The notes: generated from the letters alone by a model not told the origin. A stretch of DNA of 64,000 nucleotides from Rubrivivax sp. (GCA_027485165.1 JAIXRN010000100.1:1-64000), one strand, 5' to 3'. Shown: positions 1-8,887, numbered from the stretch's first letter. Made by a program: numbers and translations.

Positions 1-32
1 CCTCCGGCGGCCCCTGCGGGGTGCTTCCGAAG

Positions 33-80
33 GAAGGAATGGACGTAGAACGACAACAAACCCGCGGGTAACATTCCTTC
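33..80. repeat. Perfect 9-bp inverted repeat with a 30-bp spacer
   Basis: GAAGGAATG at 33-41 is matched by CATTCCTTC at 72-80. It lies just upstream of a decayed chemoreceptor fragment, so it could be a scar or the end of a lost element. No transposase, target-site duplication or second copy is visible in this window, and a role as a hairpin or operator is equally possible. Confidence 0.35.
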
Positions 81-106
81 GTGAGGCAACACGGCGCTCA
101 AGATAA

Positions 107-663
107 TTGTCGGCCGCCAATGGGCATTTGATCGCGTTCGATCAACTCAGCCGCGCCAATGCGGAAGCCGCCATGTCCGCGACACAAGTCGATCTGAAGC
201 GGGCCACGAACGTGACGATCGGGCTGGTGGCTTTCGCACTGCTGGCTGGCGGCTTGCTGGTCTGGCAGGGACAGCGTTCGCTGATGAAACCGATTGCCGA
301 ATTGCAGCTGGCCTTGGGTACGCTGGCTGCCGGGGACCTGAGCCAGTCCCTGACGACCACTCAGTCCGACGAAATCGGCAAGCTCATCGTTGCAGCTGAG
401 ACGCTGCGTGAGCGACTGCATCAAATCATGGGCCAGGTGAAGTCGAGCGCGTACCGCAGATGATCAAGGAAATCACGGTAGCCACCGCCGAACAGACCGA
501 GGGCATCGGCCAGGTCAGCCTAGCCGTCGCTCACATCGACGAGATGACGCAGCAGAACGCCGCTCTGGTGGAGGAAAGCAGCGCCGCCGCAGAGAACCTG
601 CGTGGCCAGTCCCTGCCGTTGTCGGCTGCATTGCGCGTGTACAAGCTGGAACGCGCCGGCTGA
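107..663 (+). pseudogene. Methyl-accepting chemotaxis protein remnant (truncated, internal deletion, frameshift)
   Basis: Two pieces of one chemoreceptor family lie side by side in different frames. The first (107-463) opens right after a stop codon and holds the tail of a ligand-binding helix bundle, one membrane helix (VGLVAFALLAGGLLVW-like) and a HAMP domain with the sequence LMKPIAELQLALGTLAAGDL. The second (ending at 663) holds only the far C-terminal arm of the signalling domain, with MTQQNAALVEESSAAAENL. The cytoplasmic hairpin tip that contacts CheA/CheW and the main methylation helices, roughly 100 or more residues, is missing, and the N-terminal transmembrane helix is also absent. 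A functional receptor cannot be made from this. What is seen is deletion plus frame change; that it is a recombination or decay remnant is inference. Confidence 0.8.
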
Positions 664-811
664 GCCCTGCTGCAGCGCACGCCCCAGCCGCGGCCGGTGA
701 TTGCGCCTGGGCTGTGGACCACGGCGTCCACCATGGGCAACAGTATCCGCCGATATTCGCTGGCGACCTTCCGGCCACGATAGCCCGGCCGACCCGGGGT
801 GTGGTCGCCGC

Positions 812-1516
812 TCAAGATGATTTCGCCGACGATCGAGTCATGGCTTTGCCTTCCGACGCGGCGGTCATTGCGCCGGCGCGCTGGCCCTCGGCCAGCGCGG
901 CCGCCAAGATGGCGTCGGCCATCCACAGCGCGATCGCTTCGACTTCTTCGTCGGGCAAGCCCCAGATGTCCTTGAGCACCACCCGCGGCTCGATCCCGTA
1001 AAGCACAGACAAGGCCTTGTGCAGGCGGTCCAGCACCTTGGGCTTGAGCTGTTTGCGCAGGGGCTCGATCGCATGCGCAAGGATGGCGATGCGGTGCCCC
1101 CGGCGGTACCGCTCTTCCTGCAACTGCCCCGCGCGCTCCAGTGCCCACTGTTCCAGTGACAGCTGCACAGCTGCGCGCAGCTGGGGCTCGAACTCCTTGA
1201 AGCGCGGAAAGGTCGACGTGAACAGCTCGCGCACGCGCCTGCAGCCGTCGGGCTCTTCGGATGCGAAGGTTCTGACCGGCCCGAGCGAGGCATCGATCAC
1301 GGCCGTGATCAGCGCGCTGCGGCTGGGGTAGTAGCGGTAGGCCGTCGCACGCGACACGCGGGCGTGCCGTGCGACTTCCGGCACGGTGGGAATCTGGCCT
1401 TCCTGGATCAGCTGCATGGCGGTTTCAAGCAGCAGATGGCGCGTCGCGCTCTTGATGCCGCCTTCTGAAGGCTGCGCACCCGGAAGAACTCGCATCAGGG
1501 TTTTCGATGGCTCCAT
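812..1516 (-). CDS. TetR/AcrR-family transcriptional regulator
   Basis: A 234-residue DNA-binding repressor. The TetR helix-turn-helix sits at about residues 43-64 (TVPEVARHARVSRATAYRYY), with the typical YRYYPSRSALI tail; the remaining 160 residues form the helical ligand-binding and dimer domain. It is divergent from the liv-type transporter operon, with about 100 bp between the start codons, and that spacer holds overlapping inverted repeats. Control of the neighbouring transporter, and probably of itself, is therefore likely. The inducer is unknown; it may be the transported substrate or a product made by the two Tm-1-like genes at the end of the operon. Start: ATG at 1516, the only good start before the HTH. 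No odd features. Confidence 0.9.
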   Translation of the reverse strand: MEPSKTLMRVLPGAQPSEGGIKSATRHLLLETAMQLIQEGQIPTVPEVARHARVSRATAYRYYPSRSALITAVIDASLGPVRTFASEEPDGCRRVRELFTSTFPRFKEFEPQLRAAVQLSLEQWALERAGQLQEERYRRGHRIAILAHAIEPLRKQLKPKVLDRLHKALSVLYGIEPRVVLKDIWGLPDEEVEAIALWMADAILAAALAEGQRAGAMTAASEGKAMTRSSAKSS

Positions 1517-1564
1517 GGTGATCGACTGCCGAGAGTTAGGCCATTAGGATACGCCACTCTAAAT

Positions 1565-1599
1565 GTGAGACATGCATCTCACTCTGCGTCTAATGTCTC
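1565..1599. promoter_or_regulatory. Candidate TetR operator: overlapping inverted repeats upstream of livH
   Basis: GTGAGA (1565-1570) and TCTCAC (1577-1582) form a perfect palindrome around a CATGCA centre. GAGACAT (1567-1573) also pairs with ATGTCTC (1593-1599). They lie between the divergent TetR gene and livH, where an autoregulatory operator is expected. Placing the livH start at 1619 leaves them untranslated. Binding is inferred. Confidence 0.5.
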
Positions 1600-1618
1600 G
1601 TCTTCGTACCTGAGTCCC

Positions 1619-2620
1619 ATGCCTGCCCCTGGAGCCGCAACCGTGCACCCCTGTGTGATTTTGCCGTCCCTTGCCACCGCTGGCCGGCAGCACTGGTTTT
1701 GGGCGTTGCTGGGCGTCATCGTCGCCGCCGGTTTCCTGCTGGCGACCAGTGCGGGCAACACGCGGCTGCTGGGTCTGACGATCCTCAACGGCCTGACCCT
1801 GGCAGCGCTCTATTTCCTGGTCGCCAGTGGCTTCACGCTGGTCTTCGGGCTGATGCGCGTCGTCAACTTGGCGCATGGCTCGCTCTTACTGCTGGGCGGC
1901 TACGTGGGCTATTCCGCGGCCACAGCCAGCGGCTCGTGGGTGGCCGGCATGGCTGCAGGCTTTTCGGCTGCTGCCGTGGCCGGCATGCTGATGCAGCGCT
2001 GGATCCTGCAGTCCATGCCCGGCCAGGACCTGCGGCAGACACTGGTCACCATCGGGCTGTCGGTGGTGCTGGCCGACCTGTTTCTCTGGCATTGGGGCGG
2101 CGAGACCTACCAGTTTGAAGCGCCTGGCTGGCTGAGCGGTACTTTGCCGCTGCCCATCGTCGACAAGTATTCCCGCCTGCGGCTCTTCGTCCTGGGCCTG
2201 GCCTGCGCCATGGGGCTGGGCCTGTGGCTGCTGCTTCACCGCACGCGCCTGGGCATGACGATCCGGGCGGGCGTCGACGACCGGGAGATGCTGGCCGCTT
2301 CAGGGGTGAACGTTCGGCGGCTGTTCCTGCTGGCGTTCGGCATCGGCGCTGGCCTTGCGGGGCTGGCCGGGGTGGTGGGCGGCACGGTGCTGTCGATCGC
2401 GCCGGGCGAGGACACGCGCTACCTGCTGGCCTCGCTGGTGGTGGTGTTGGTCGGCGGTTTGGGGTCCGTGGCGGGCGCAGCCCTTGGCGCGCTGCTGGTG
2501 GGATTGGTGGAAGCTTTTGGACTGGTTTACGCGCCCACCTACAGCGTTGTCTTCACGTTCGTCATCATGGTGGCGGCGCTGGCGTTCAAGCCGCAGGGCC
2601 TGCTGGGGCGTCGTGCATGA
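1619..2620 (+). CDS. livH: Branched-chain amino-acid-type ABC transporter permease (LivH family)
   Basis: Inner-membrane permease of a high-affinity uptake system (Pfam BPD_transp_2 family). The 333 residues contain about eight hydrophobic segments. The family region ILNGLTLAALYFLVASGFTL, followed by GLMRVVNLAHGSLL near the N-terminus, is typical of LivH. A GTG at 1565 would extend the frame by 18 residues, but that stretch coincides with the candidate operator, so ATG 1619 is preferred. The 3' end overlaps the livM start by four bases (ATGA), showing translational coupling. Members of this family move branched-chain amino acids but also urea, amides, benzoates and other small organic compounds, so the substrate cannot be read from the sequence. 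Confidence 0.9.
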   Translation: MPAPGAATVHPCVILPSLATAGRQHWFWALLGVIVAAGFLLATSAGNTRLLGLTILNGLTLAALYFLVASGFTLVFGLMRVVNLAHGSLLLLGGYVGYSAATASGSWVAGMAAGFSAAAVAGMLMQRWILQSMPGQDLRQTLVTIGLSVVLADLFLWHWGGETYQFEAPGWLSGTLPLPIVDKYSRLRLFVLGLACAMGLGLWLLLHRTRLGMTIRAGVDDREMLAASGVNVRRLFLLAFGIGAGLAGLAGVVGGTVLSIAPGEDTRYLLASLVVVLVGGLGSVAGAALGALLVGLVEAFGLVYAPTYSVVFTFVIMVAALAFKPQGLLGRRA

Positions 2621-3651
2621 AGCCGCTGCAAGCTCCATCGGCCCAGGGGCCCGCCGAGGCATCGACGCCACGCCCGGCTTCTGCCCGCTGGCCCTGGGTG
2701 GTGGCGGCCATCGCCCTGGCGCTGTATCCCCTGGCAGCCTCGCCCTTCTTCGTGCTGCAGATTGGCGCGCAGGCGCTGGTGCTGGGCACGATGGCGATGT
2801 CGCTGTCGGTGCTGGCGGGGCAGGGGGGCATGGTGTCCCTGTCCCAGATGACCATCGCTGGCATCGCCGGGTACACCATGGCCATCCTGGGGGGTGCGGT
2901 TGACAACGGATCCAGTCTCCACGTTGCCCTGGCTTGGTGGCAGGCGCTGCCGGTGGCGCTGCTGCTGGCCACGCTGGCGGCAGCAGGCATCGGGCTGCTG
3001 GCCGTGCGCACCGAAGGCATCTACACGATCATGATCACGCTGGCGGTGGGGGTGGCGTTCCACTACCTGGCGCAGCAGAACATCGAGATCTTCAACGGCT
3101 ACCAGGGCAAGTCGGAAATCCGAAGGCCTGTTATTGGCGGTCTCGACTTCAACGATCCGACGGCCTTCTACTACCTTTGCCTGCTGCTGGCGGGTCTGGC
3201 GCTGGCTGCGGTGATGTACGAGCTGCGCACGCCGTTCGGTTTGGCCCTGCAGGGCATCCGCGACAACCCCCGCCGCATGCGCGCGCTGGGCTTCAATGTG
3301 ACGGCGCATCGTGTTGCTGCCCACGCCCTGGCAGGCCTGCTGGCCGGGCTTGGCGGCGTGCTGTGGGTCTGGTACCAGGGCCAGATCTCGCCCGGTACGG
3401 TGGGCACCGGCGCCATGATTAACCTGCTGGTGGTGGCGGTGCTGGGCGGCCTGCGCCAGCCCGTGGGCGCCTTCATTGGGGCGCTGCTTTTCGTGCTGCT
3501 GCAGAACTTTGCGATCGACCTGATCGACCGCGAGCGTTTCAACCTGGTCATCGGCAGCGCTTTTCTGGCCGTGGTGCTGTTCTCGCCCGATGGCCTGCTC
3601 GGTCTCTTCGACCGCCTGCGCCGACCGCGGGCGCAGCCCTCACCCCCATGA
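2617..3651 (+). CDS. livM: Branched-chain amino-acid-type ABC transporter permease (LivM family)
   Basis: Second inner-membrane permease, 344 residues, pairing with LivH to form the channel. It has about ten hydrophobic helices and the LivM signatures MSLSVLAGQGGMVSLSQM near residue 65 and RTEGIYTIMITLA, with the cytoplasmic coupling region GIRDNPRRMRALGFNV that contacts the ATPases. The start is the ATG at 2617, which overlaps the livH stop. The gene is followed after 67 bp by the substrate-binding protein gene on the same strand. No defects. Confidence 0.9.
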   Translation: MKPLQAPSAQGPAEASTPRPASARWPWVVAAIALALYPLAASPFFVLQIGAQALVLGTMAMSLSVLAGQGGMVSLSQMTIAGIAGYTMAILGGAVDNGSSLHVALAWWQALPVALLLATLAAAGIGLLAVRTEGIYTIMITLAVGVAFHYLAQQNIEIFNGYQGKSEIRRPVIGGLDFNDPTAFYYLCLLLAGLALAAVMYELRTPFGLALQGIRDNPRRMRALGFNVTAHRVAAHALAGLLAGLGGVLWVWYQGQISPGTVGTGAMINLLVVAVLGGLRQPVGAFIGALLFVLLQNFAIDLIDRERFNLVIGSAFLAVVLFSPDGLLGLFDRLRRPRAQPSPP

Positions 3652-3718
3652 AGCAGGCGTGCAGCCCTGTGACGACGTTCGACTCCCTTCACCCACCCCG
3701 TTCGTTTGGAGACAACAT

Positions 3719-4978
3719 ATGAAGACCTTCACATCTGGCGCACGCCGCCACGTTCTTGCGGCTGCAGCCGCCCTGGCCCTGGGACTGGGCAGCTTCGGCG
3801 TCCAGGCGCAGGAGACGATCCGCATCGGCGCACTCGCCACGCTCGAAGGCGCGTTCACGGTCCTCGGCCAGGACGGCATGCGGGGCGTCGAGCTGGCGTT
3901 GAAGGATCGCAACTACATGGTGGCGGGCCGGAAGATCGAACTGATCAAGGCCTCTTCCAACGCCACGCCCGATTCTGCGGTGGCTGCGGCCCGTAAGCTG
4001 GTCGAGCAGGACAAGGTCGTCATCCTGATCGGGCCGCTGTCGGGCTCGGAGGGCATTGCCGTCAAGGACTACGCCAAGACGCAGCTGCAGACCACCTTCA
4101 TCAACGGTGCCTCGGCCGCGCAGGTCACGACCCTGCGCAGCCCGGCCCCCAACTTCTTCCGCTTTTCGACCGATGGCGCACAGTGGCAGGCCGGGCTCGG
4201 CAGCCACGTGTACAGCAAGGGCGTGCGCCGGGTGGTGTCGATCGCCGAGGACTATTCCTTTCCTTACTCGATGCTGCAAGGCTTCATGACGGAGTTCTGC
4301 AAGGCTGGCGGCCGTGTGCTCGAAAAGCACTGGGTGCCACTGGGCACCAAAGACTTCGCCGCAGTGATTGCCAAGATCCCCACGGACATTGACGCCATCT
4401 ACGTTGCGCTGGGCGGTGCCGATGCCGTGAACTTTCTCAGCCAGTACGAACAGGCCGGCGGCGACAAGCCCTTGATCGGCGGCGCCATCACCGTCGACCA
4501 GACGGTGCTCGGGTTCAAGGGCAAGCGACGCGATGCCCTGGTGGGCACGCCCAGTGCCGGCCCGATCGCCGGCGACAACCCCAACCCGGGCTGGCAGAAG
4601 TTCGTGGCCGATTACAAGACCACCTTCAAGGACGGCCTGCCCAGCCCGTCGATCTTCGCGCACGCCTACTACGTCAACACCAAAGCTGCACTCGATGGGC
4701 TGGATGCCGTGAAGGGGGACCTGTCGAACGAGCATGCGCTGCTGCGTCAGGTGCTGGCGACCAGCGTCGTGAAGTCGCCTTCGGGGGATGTCAGGCTCGA
4801 CGCGAACCGCAGTGCGATCGCCAACAACTTCGTCACCGAGGTGGCCAAGGCGCCGGACGGCACGCTGTTCAACAAGCTCGTCCGCGTGGTGCCCAACGTG
4901 TCGCAGACGCTGGGCATGACGGCCGCCGAATTCGAGAAGATCGGCGTGGGCACGCGCACCAACCCGGAATGCAAGTGA
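3719..4978 (+). CDS. livK: ABC transporter periplasmic substrate-binding protein (LivK-like, type I fold)
   Basis: A 419-residue secreted protein of the Peripla_BP_6 family that captures the substrate and delivers it to LivHM. An N-terminal signal peptide runs to about residue 31 (VLAAAAALALGLGSFGVQAQ, cleavage after AQA). The mature protein begins ETIRIGALATLEGAFTVLGQDGMRGVELAL, the usual opening of the first lobe. GGAGA at 3708-3712 is a good ribosome-binding site six bases before the ATG at 3719, and that decides the start. The last 10 bp overlap the next ATPase gene. Placement of the binding protein between the permeases and the ATPases is common. The ligand is unknown. Confidence 0.9.
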   Translation: MKTFTSGARRHVLAAAAALALGLGSFGVQAQETIRIGALATLEGAFTVLGQDGMRGVELALKDRNYMVAGRKIELIKASSNATPDSAVAAARKLVEQDKVVILIGPLSGSEGIAVKDYAKTQLQTTFINGASAAQVTTLRSPAPNFFRFSTDGAQWQAGLGSHVYSKGVRRVVSIAEDYSFPYSMLQGFMTEFCKAGGRVLEKHWVPLGTKDFAAVIAKIPTDIDAIYVALGGADAVNFLSQYEQAGGDKPLIGGAITVDQTVLGFKGKRRDALVGTPSAGPIAGDNPNPGWQKFVADYKTTFKDGLPSPSIFAHAYYVNTKAALDGLDAVKGDLSNEHALLRQVLATSVVKSPSGDVRLDANRSAIANNFVTEVAKAPDGTLFNKLVRVVPNVSQTLGMTAAEFEKIGVGTRTNPECK

Positions 4979-5748
4979 ACGGCCAGCAGACCCAGCCAGC
5001 TGCCCTGGAACTGCGCGCGGTGAGCCGCAGTTTCGGGGCGCTGCGCGCCATCGACGACGTGAGCTTCAGCGTCGGGGCAGGGCAGCGCTATGCGGTGCTG
5101 GGCTCCAACGGCGCGGGCAAGACGACCCTGTTCAACGCCATCACGGGCGACATACCGGCCAGCTCTGGCGAGATCAGCCTGTACGGCGAGCCCATCGCAT
5201 ACAGCAGCGTGCAGCACCGCATTCGCCGCGGGCTGCGGCGAACCTACCAGTCGTCGCTGCTGTTCCGTGACCTGAGCGTGCGCGACAACCTCTACCTGGC
5301 CGTGCGTGGCATCAGCGCGCAGCGCTTCAGCTGGCGTCGCACGGCGGCCGATCATCCCAGCGAGCAAGGCACCGACCGCCTGCTGGAGCTTTGCCGCATG
5401 CAGCCGTGGCGGAACGCCTCGCTCAGCTCGTTGTCGCACGGCCAGCAGCGGCAGCTCGAGATCGGCATGGCCCTGGCCGGCGAGCCTCGACTCATCCTGT
5501 TCGACGAACCCGCGGCCGGCCTGTCGCCCGCCGAACGGGGCGAGCTCACGGACCTGCTGCTGGCGCTGCCGCGCAGCCTGGCTTTCGTGATCATCGAACA
5601 CGACCTGGAGATCGCGCTGAACGTCGCCGATCGCGTCACCGTGATGCACAACGGCCGCGTGCTGTGCCACGGCAGCCCCGGCGAGATCGAAGCCAACGCC
5701 GAAGTGCAAGCCATCTACATGGGCAGCCATCATGGTCAGCCGCACTGA
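4969..5748 (+). CDS. livG: ABC transporter ATP-binding protein (LivG family)
   Basis: A 259-residue cytoplasmic ATPase that powers the LivHMK importer as a heterodimer with LivF. Walker A GSNGAGKTT is at residues 45-53, the signature motif LSHGQQ at 155-160 (the usual LSGGQ has H in place of the first G), Walker B LILFDEP at 175-181 and the switch histidine at 211. The LivG-typical RTYQSSLLFRDLSVRDNL follows the Q-loop. It overlaps the binding-protein gene by 10 bp and livF by 17 bp, so the operon is tightly coupled. All ATPase motifs are intact. Confidence 0.92.
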   Translation: MQVNGQQTQPAALELRAVSRSFGALRAIDDVSFSVGAGQRYAVLGSNGAGKTTLFNAITGDIPASSGEISLYGEPIAYSSVQHRIRRGLRRTYQSSLLFRDLSVRDNLYLAVRGISAQRFSWRRTAADHPSEQGTDRLLELCRMQPWRNASLSSLSHGQQRQLEIGMALAGEPRLILFDEPAAGLSPAERGELTDLLLALPRSLAFVIIEHDLEIALNVADRVTVMHNGRVLCHGSPGEIEANAEVQAIYMGSHHGQPH

Positions 5749-6517
5749 ACCGCCGGCGATGAACCATGGCGCTGCCACGCCAGTGCTGGAGCTTCAGGAC
5801 CTGAGCATCCACTACGGCCGCGCGCATGCCGTGCAAGGCGTGACCTTGGCGGTGCACCAGGGCGTGCTGGCCGTGGTCGGGCGCAACGGCATGGGCAAGT
5901 CCAGCGTCTGCAACGCCGTCATGGGCCTGGTGCCCAGCCAGGGCCGCATCCTGCTGGCGGGGCAGCAGATCCGCGGGCTGGCGCCGCACGAGATCGTTCA
6001 CCGCGGCATTGCCTATGTGCCCCAGGGGCGTCGGGTCTGGCCTTCACTGACCGTGCATGAACACCTGCAGCTGGCAGCGCGCAGCGGGCGCCGCGGTGAC
6101 TGGACGATCGACCGTGTCTACGAAGTCTTTCCGCGCCTGACGGAGCGGCGGCAGAACGGTGGCGCGCAGTTGTCCGGCGGCGAACAGCAGATGCTGGCCA
6201 TCGGCCGGGCGTTGTTGCTGAACCCCACGCTCCTGGTGATGGACGAGCCGACAGAAGGTCTGGCCCCCGTCATCGTTGACCAGGTTGCGCAGCTGCTGTC
6301 GACCCTGGCGGCACAGCGACGCATGGCGATCCTGCTGGTCGAGCAGAACATCGGCGTTGCCCTGCAGGTGGCCGACGATGTGGCGGTCCTCGTCAATGGC
6401 CGCGTGGCGGCCTGCATGCCCGCTGCGAAGCTGGCGCGCGACCCAGAGATTCAGCAGTCGCTGCTGGGCGTACGTTCGGCAGCGCGCCCGCGGGCTCTGC
6501 ACGGCGCTAATGCCTAG
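5732..6517 (+). CDS. livF: ABC transporter ATP-binding protein (LivF family)
   Basis: A 261-residue ATPase partner of LivG. Walker A GRNGMGKSS is at residues 50-58, the signature LSGGEQQ at 147-153 and Walker B LLVMDEP ends at 173. The LivF hallmark GIAYVPQGRRVWPSLTVHEHL is present. The start could be ATG 5732 (17-bp overlap with livG) or ATG 5759 (10 bp after livG ends); the N-terminal extension is short and does not affect function. It is the last transporter gene; the Tm-1-like gene follows 32 bp later, consistent with one transcript. Confidence 0.92.
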   Translation: MVSRTEPPAMNHGAATPVLELQDLSIHYGRAHAVQGVTLAVHQGVLAVVGRNGMGKSSVCNAVMGLVPSQGRILLAGQQIRGLAPHEIVHRGIAYVPQGRRVWPSLTVHEHLQLAARSGRRGDWTIDRVYEVFPRLTERRQNGGAQLSGGEQQMLAIGRALLLNPTLLVMDEPTEGLAPVIVDQVAQLLSTLAAQRRMAILLVEQNIGVALQVADDVAVLVNGRVAACMPAAKLARDPEIQQSLLGVRSAARPRALHGANA

Positions 6518-6549
6518 CTTATCTTGAACTTTCACTTCCCATTGCCACC

Positions 6550-7782
6550 ATGCATCCAGCACCCACATCCGCTACACGCCTGGCCTACGTGGCCGGAACC
6601 TTCGACACCAAGGCGCGCGAGCTGCTGTACATCCGCGATCGCCTGGCGGCGATGGGCATTCCCACGCGCACGGTGGACCTGTCCACTTCGGACGTCGCGC
6701 CGCCAGGCCAGGAGCCGGCCGACGTGCGACCCGAAGAGGTGGCTGCTTGCCACCCTGGCGGCAAGGGCAGCGTCTTCACGGGTGACCGCGGCAGTGCCGT
6801 GGCGGGCATGGCCGAGGCTTTCGAGCGCTTCATTCGCCAGCAGTCCGATGTGGGCGGCCTGATATCTGCAGGCGGCACGGGCGGTACGGCCCTGGCTACG
6901 CCCGCCATGCGCGCGCTGCCCGTGGGCGTGCCCAAGCTGATGGTCAGCACCGTGGCTTCCGGCAACACCCGGCCATATGTCGGACCGAGCGACATCTGCA
7001 TGATGTATTCGGTCACCGACGTGCAAGGCCTGAACCGCATCAGCCAGCAGGTGCTGGCCAACGCCGCGCACGCCATGGGGGGCATGTTGCAGCAGGCACC
7101 GGCCATGCCTGCGACCAAGCCGGCCATCGGTCTGACGATGTTCGGCGTCACCACGCCCTGCGTGCAGGCTATGACGAAGGAGCTGGAAGACGAATTCGAT
7201 TGCCTGGTCTTCCACGCGACCGGCACCGGCGGGCAGTCGATGGAAAAGCTGGCCGACTCCGGGCTGCTGCACGGTGTCATCGACGCCACCACCACCGAAG
7301 TGGCAGATGAACTGATGGGCGGCGTTTTCAGCGCCGGGCCCGAGCGCTTCGACGCCATCGCCCGCAGCGGCCTGCCTTATGTGGGTTCGTGCGGTGCGCT
7401 GGACATGGTGAACTTCGGTGCGATGGAGACCGTGCCCGTCCACTATCAGCGGCGCCTGCTCTATCGGCACAACCCCCAGGTCACGCTGATGCGCACCACG
7501 GTGGACGAGAACGTCGCGATGGGCCGCTTCATCGCCGCCAAGCTGAACCGGATGACCGGGCCTGTGCGCTTCGTCCTGCCCGAAGGCGGGGTCTCGATGC
7601 TCGACGCGCCCGGCAAGCCTTTCTGGGACCCGGCTGCGGACAAGGCACTGTTCGACACCATCTCGGCGCACTTCGAAGCCGCCCCCCACCGCATCCTGGT
7701 GCGCAGCCCCCTGCACATCAACGACCCGGCCTTCGCCACCCTGCTCGTCGACACTTTCCGGCAGATCTCGTCCGGTCGCTGA
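6550..7782 (+). CDS. Tm-1-like ATP-binding protein (UPF0261 family)
   Basis: A 410-residue cytoplasmic protein of the UPF0261/Tm-1-like ATP-binding family. GTFDTK at residues 16-21 is the family's opening nucleotide-site motif. GGTGGT at 108-113 and STVASG at 133-138 form the glycine-rich phosphate-binding region, and GTGGQSMEKLADSG lies in the middle. In plants and fungi this domain is fused to a TIM barrel in one chain (the tomato Tm-1 protein, which blocks tobamovirus replication); here the barrel is the next gene. Bacterial members have no firmly assigned reaction. Its place at the end of a TetR-liv operon suggests that it acts on the imported compound, which is inference. Complete, no odd codon use. 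Confidence 0.88.
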   Translation: MHPAPTSATRLAYVAGTFDTKARELLYIRDRLAAMGIPTRTVDLSTSDVAPPGQEPADVRPEEVAACHPGGKGSVFTGDRGSAVAGMAEAFERFIRQQSDVGGLISAGGTGGTALATPAMRALPVGVPKLMVSTVASGNTRPYVGPSDICMMYSVTDVQGLNRISQQVLANAAHAMGGMLQQAPAMPATKPAIGLTMFGVTTPCVQAMTKELEDEFDCLVFHATGTGGQSMEKLADSGLLHGVIDATTTEVADELMGGVFSAGPERFDAIARSGLPYVGSCGALDMVNFGAMETVPVHYQRRLLYRHNPQVTLMRTTVDENVAMGRFIAAKLNRMTGPVRFVLPEGGVSMLDAPGKPFWDPAADKALFDTISAHFEAAPHRILVRSPLHINDPAFATLLVDTFRQISSGR

Positions 7783-7846
7783 CCGCCCGAGCCTTGGCTT
7801 GTTCCAAGTCCCGCTTCGCCCCTTACCCTTTCGCCAAAGACACCCC

Positions 7847-8680
7847 ATGCCACGCATTGCACGCCAAACCATCCTCGAAAAATTCCGCCAGATGATCCAG
7901 GCTGGCCAGCCCATCATGGGTGGCGGCGCTGGCACCGGCTTGTCCGCCAAGTGCGAAGAAGCCGGTGGCATCGACCTGATCGTGATCTACAACTCCGGCC
8001 GCTACCGCATGGCCGGCCGCGGGTCACTGGCCGGTCTGATGGCCTATGGCAACGCCAACGAGATCGTCGTGGACATGGCCAGCGAGGTGCTCCCCATGGT
8101 GCGCCACACACCGGTTCTGGCCGGTGTCAATGGCACGGACCCATTCATGATCCGGGACGACTTCCTGCGTCGCTTGATCGCGCTGGGCTTCTCCGGCATC
8201 CAGAACTTCCCGACGGTCGGCCTGATCGACGGGAAGTTCCGCGCCAACCTGGAAGAAACGGGCATGGGCTATGGCCTTGAAGTCGACCTGGTGCGCGCAG
8301 CGCACAGCCTGGAGCTGCTGACGACACCCTACGTCTTCGATGAGACCAGCGCTGCCGACATGGCCGGTGCCGGGGCTGACATCATCGTCGCGCACCTGGG
8401 CCTGACCACGGGTGGTGCCATTGGAGCCGGTACCGCCGATACGCTGGCCGACTGCGTGCCCAAGATCAACGCCTGGGCAGAAGCGGCACGCCGCGTCAAC
8501 CCCGACGCTATCGTGTTGTGCCACGGCGGGCCCATCGCCCAGCCAGAAGATGCCGCCTACATCCTGAACCAATGCCCGGAGTGCAACGGCTTCTATGGCG
8601 CGTCCAGCATGGAGCGCCTGCCTGTCGAGACCGCACTCACCGAGCAGACGAGACGTTTCAAGAATCTGCGACGCGGCTGA
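7847..8680 (+). CDS. TIM-barrel protein of the phosphoenolpyruvate hydrolase-like family (Tm-1 C-terminal half)
   Basis: A 277-residue cytoplasmic TIM-barrel protein (PEP_hydrolase-type domain). Family landmarks are PIMGGGAGTGLSAKCEEAGG (22-41), IDLIVIYNSGRYRMAGRGSLAGL, GVNGTDPF (93-100) and the late barrel strand VLCHGGPIAQPEDAAYILN. The family name comes from weak similarity to phosphoenolpyruvate-acting enzymes; a true reaction is not established. ATG 7847 is chosen because the conserved LEKFRQMI opening follows at once. It lies 64 bp after the UPF0261 gene, giving the two halves of a Tm-1 protein as neighbours. A 207-bp spacer without a clear terminator follows. Confidence 0.87.
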   Translation: MPRIARQTILEKFRQMIQAGQPIMGGGAGTGLSAKCEEAGGIDLIVIYNSGRYRMAGRGSLAGLMAYGNANEIVVDMASEVLPMVRHTPVLAGVNGTDPFMIRDDFLRRLIALGFSGIQNFPTVGLIDGKFRANLEETGMGYGLEVDLVRAAHSLELLTTPYVFDETSAADMAGAGADIIVAHLGLTTGGAIGAGTADTLADCVPKINAWAEAARRVNPDAIVLCHGGPIAQPEDAAYILNQCPECNGFYGASSMERLPVETALTEQTRRFKNLRRG

Positions 8681-8887
8681 GAAGGGGCACGCGCCAGACC
8701 TGGCCTCACGCGCAAGGTAACCGGCAAGCAGCAGCGCAGGATCTGGCCGATCGATAGCCCGGCACCTGTCGCTGGCGGGGCTTGCGGCAGCATGTCTGGA
8801 TCTGTCCGCAGGCCGTCCTGCTGCGGGCGCGACAATGCCCTGGCAGGGGCGCACCATGCAGGCTTCATCCAGCCACAGGTCCACCCC

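Noticed and set aside
690..840. A minus-strand open stretch with natural-looking protein sequence between the MCP remnant and the TetR gene
   Set aside because: It has no start, stays open only as an extension of a shadow frame of the TetR gene, and I recognise no family; a gene remnant remains possible but unsupported.
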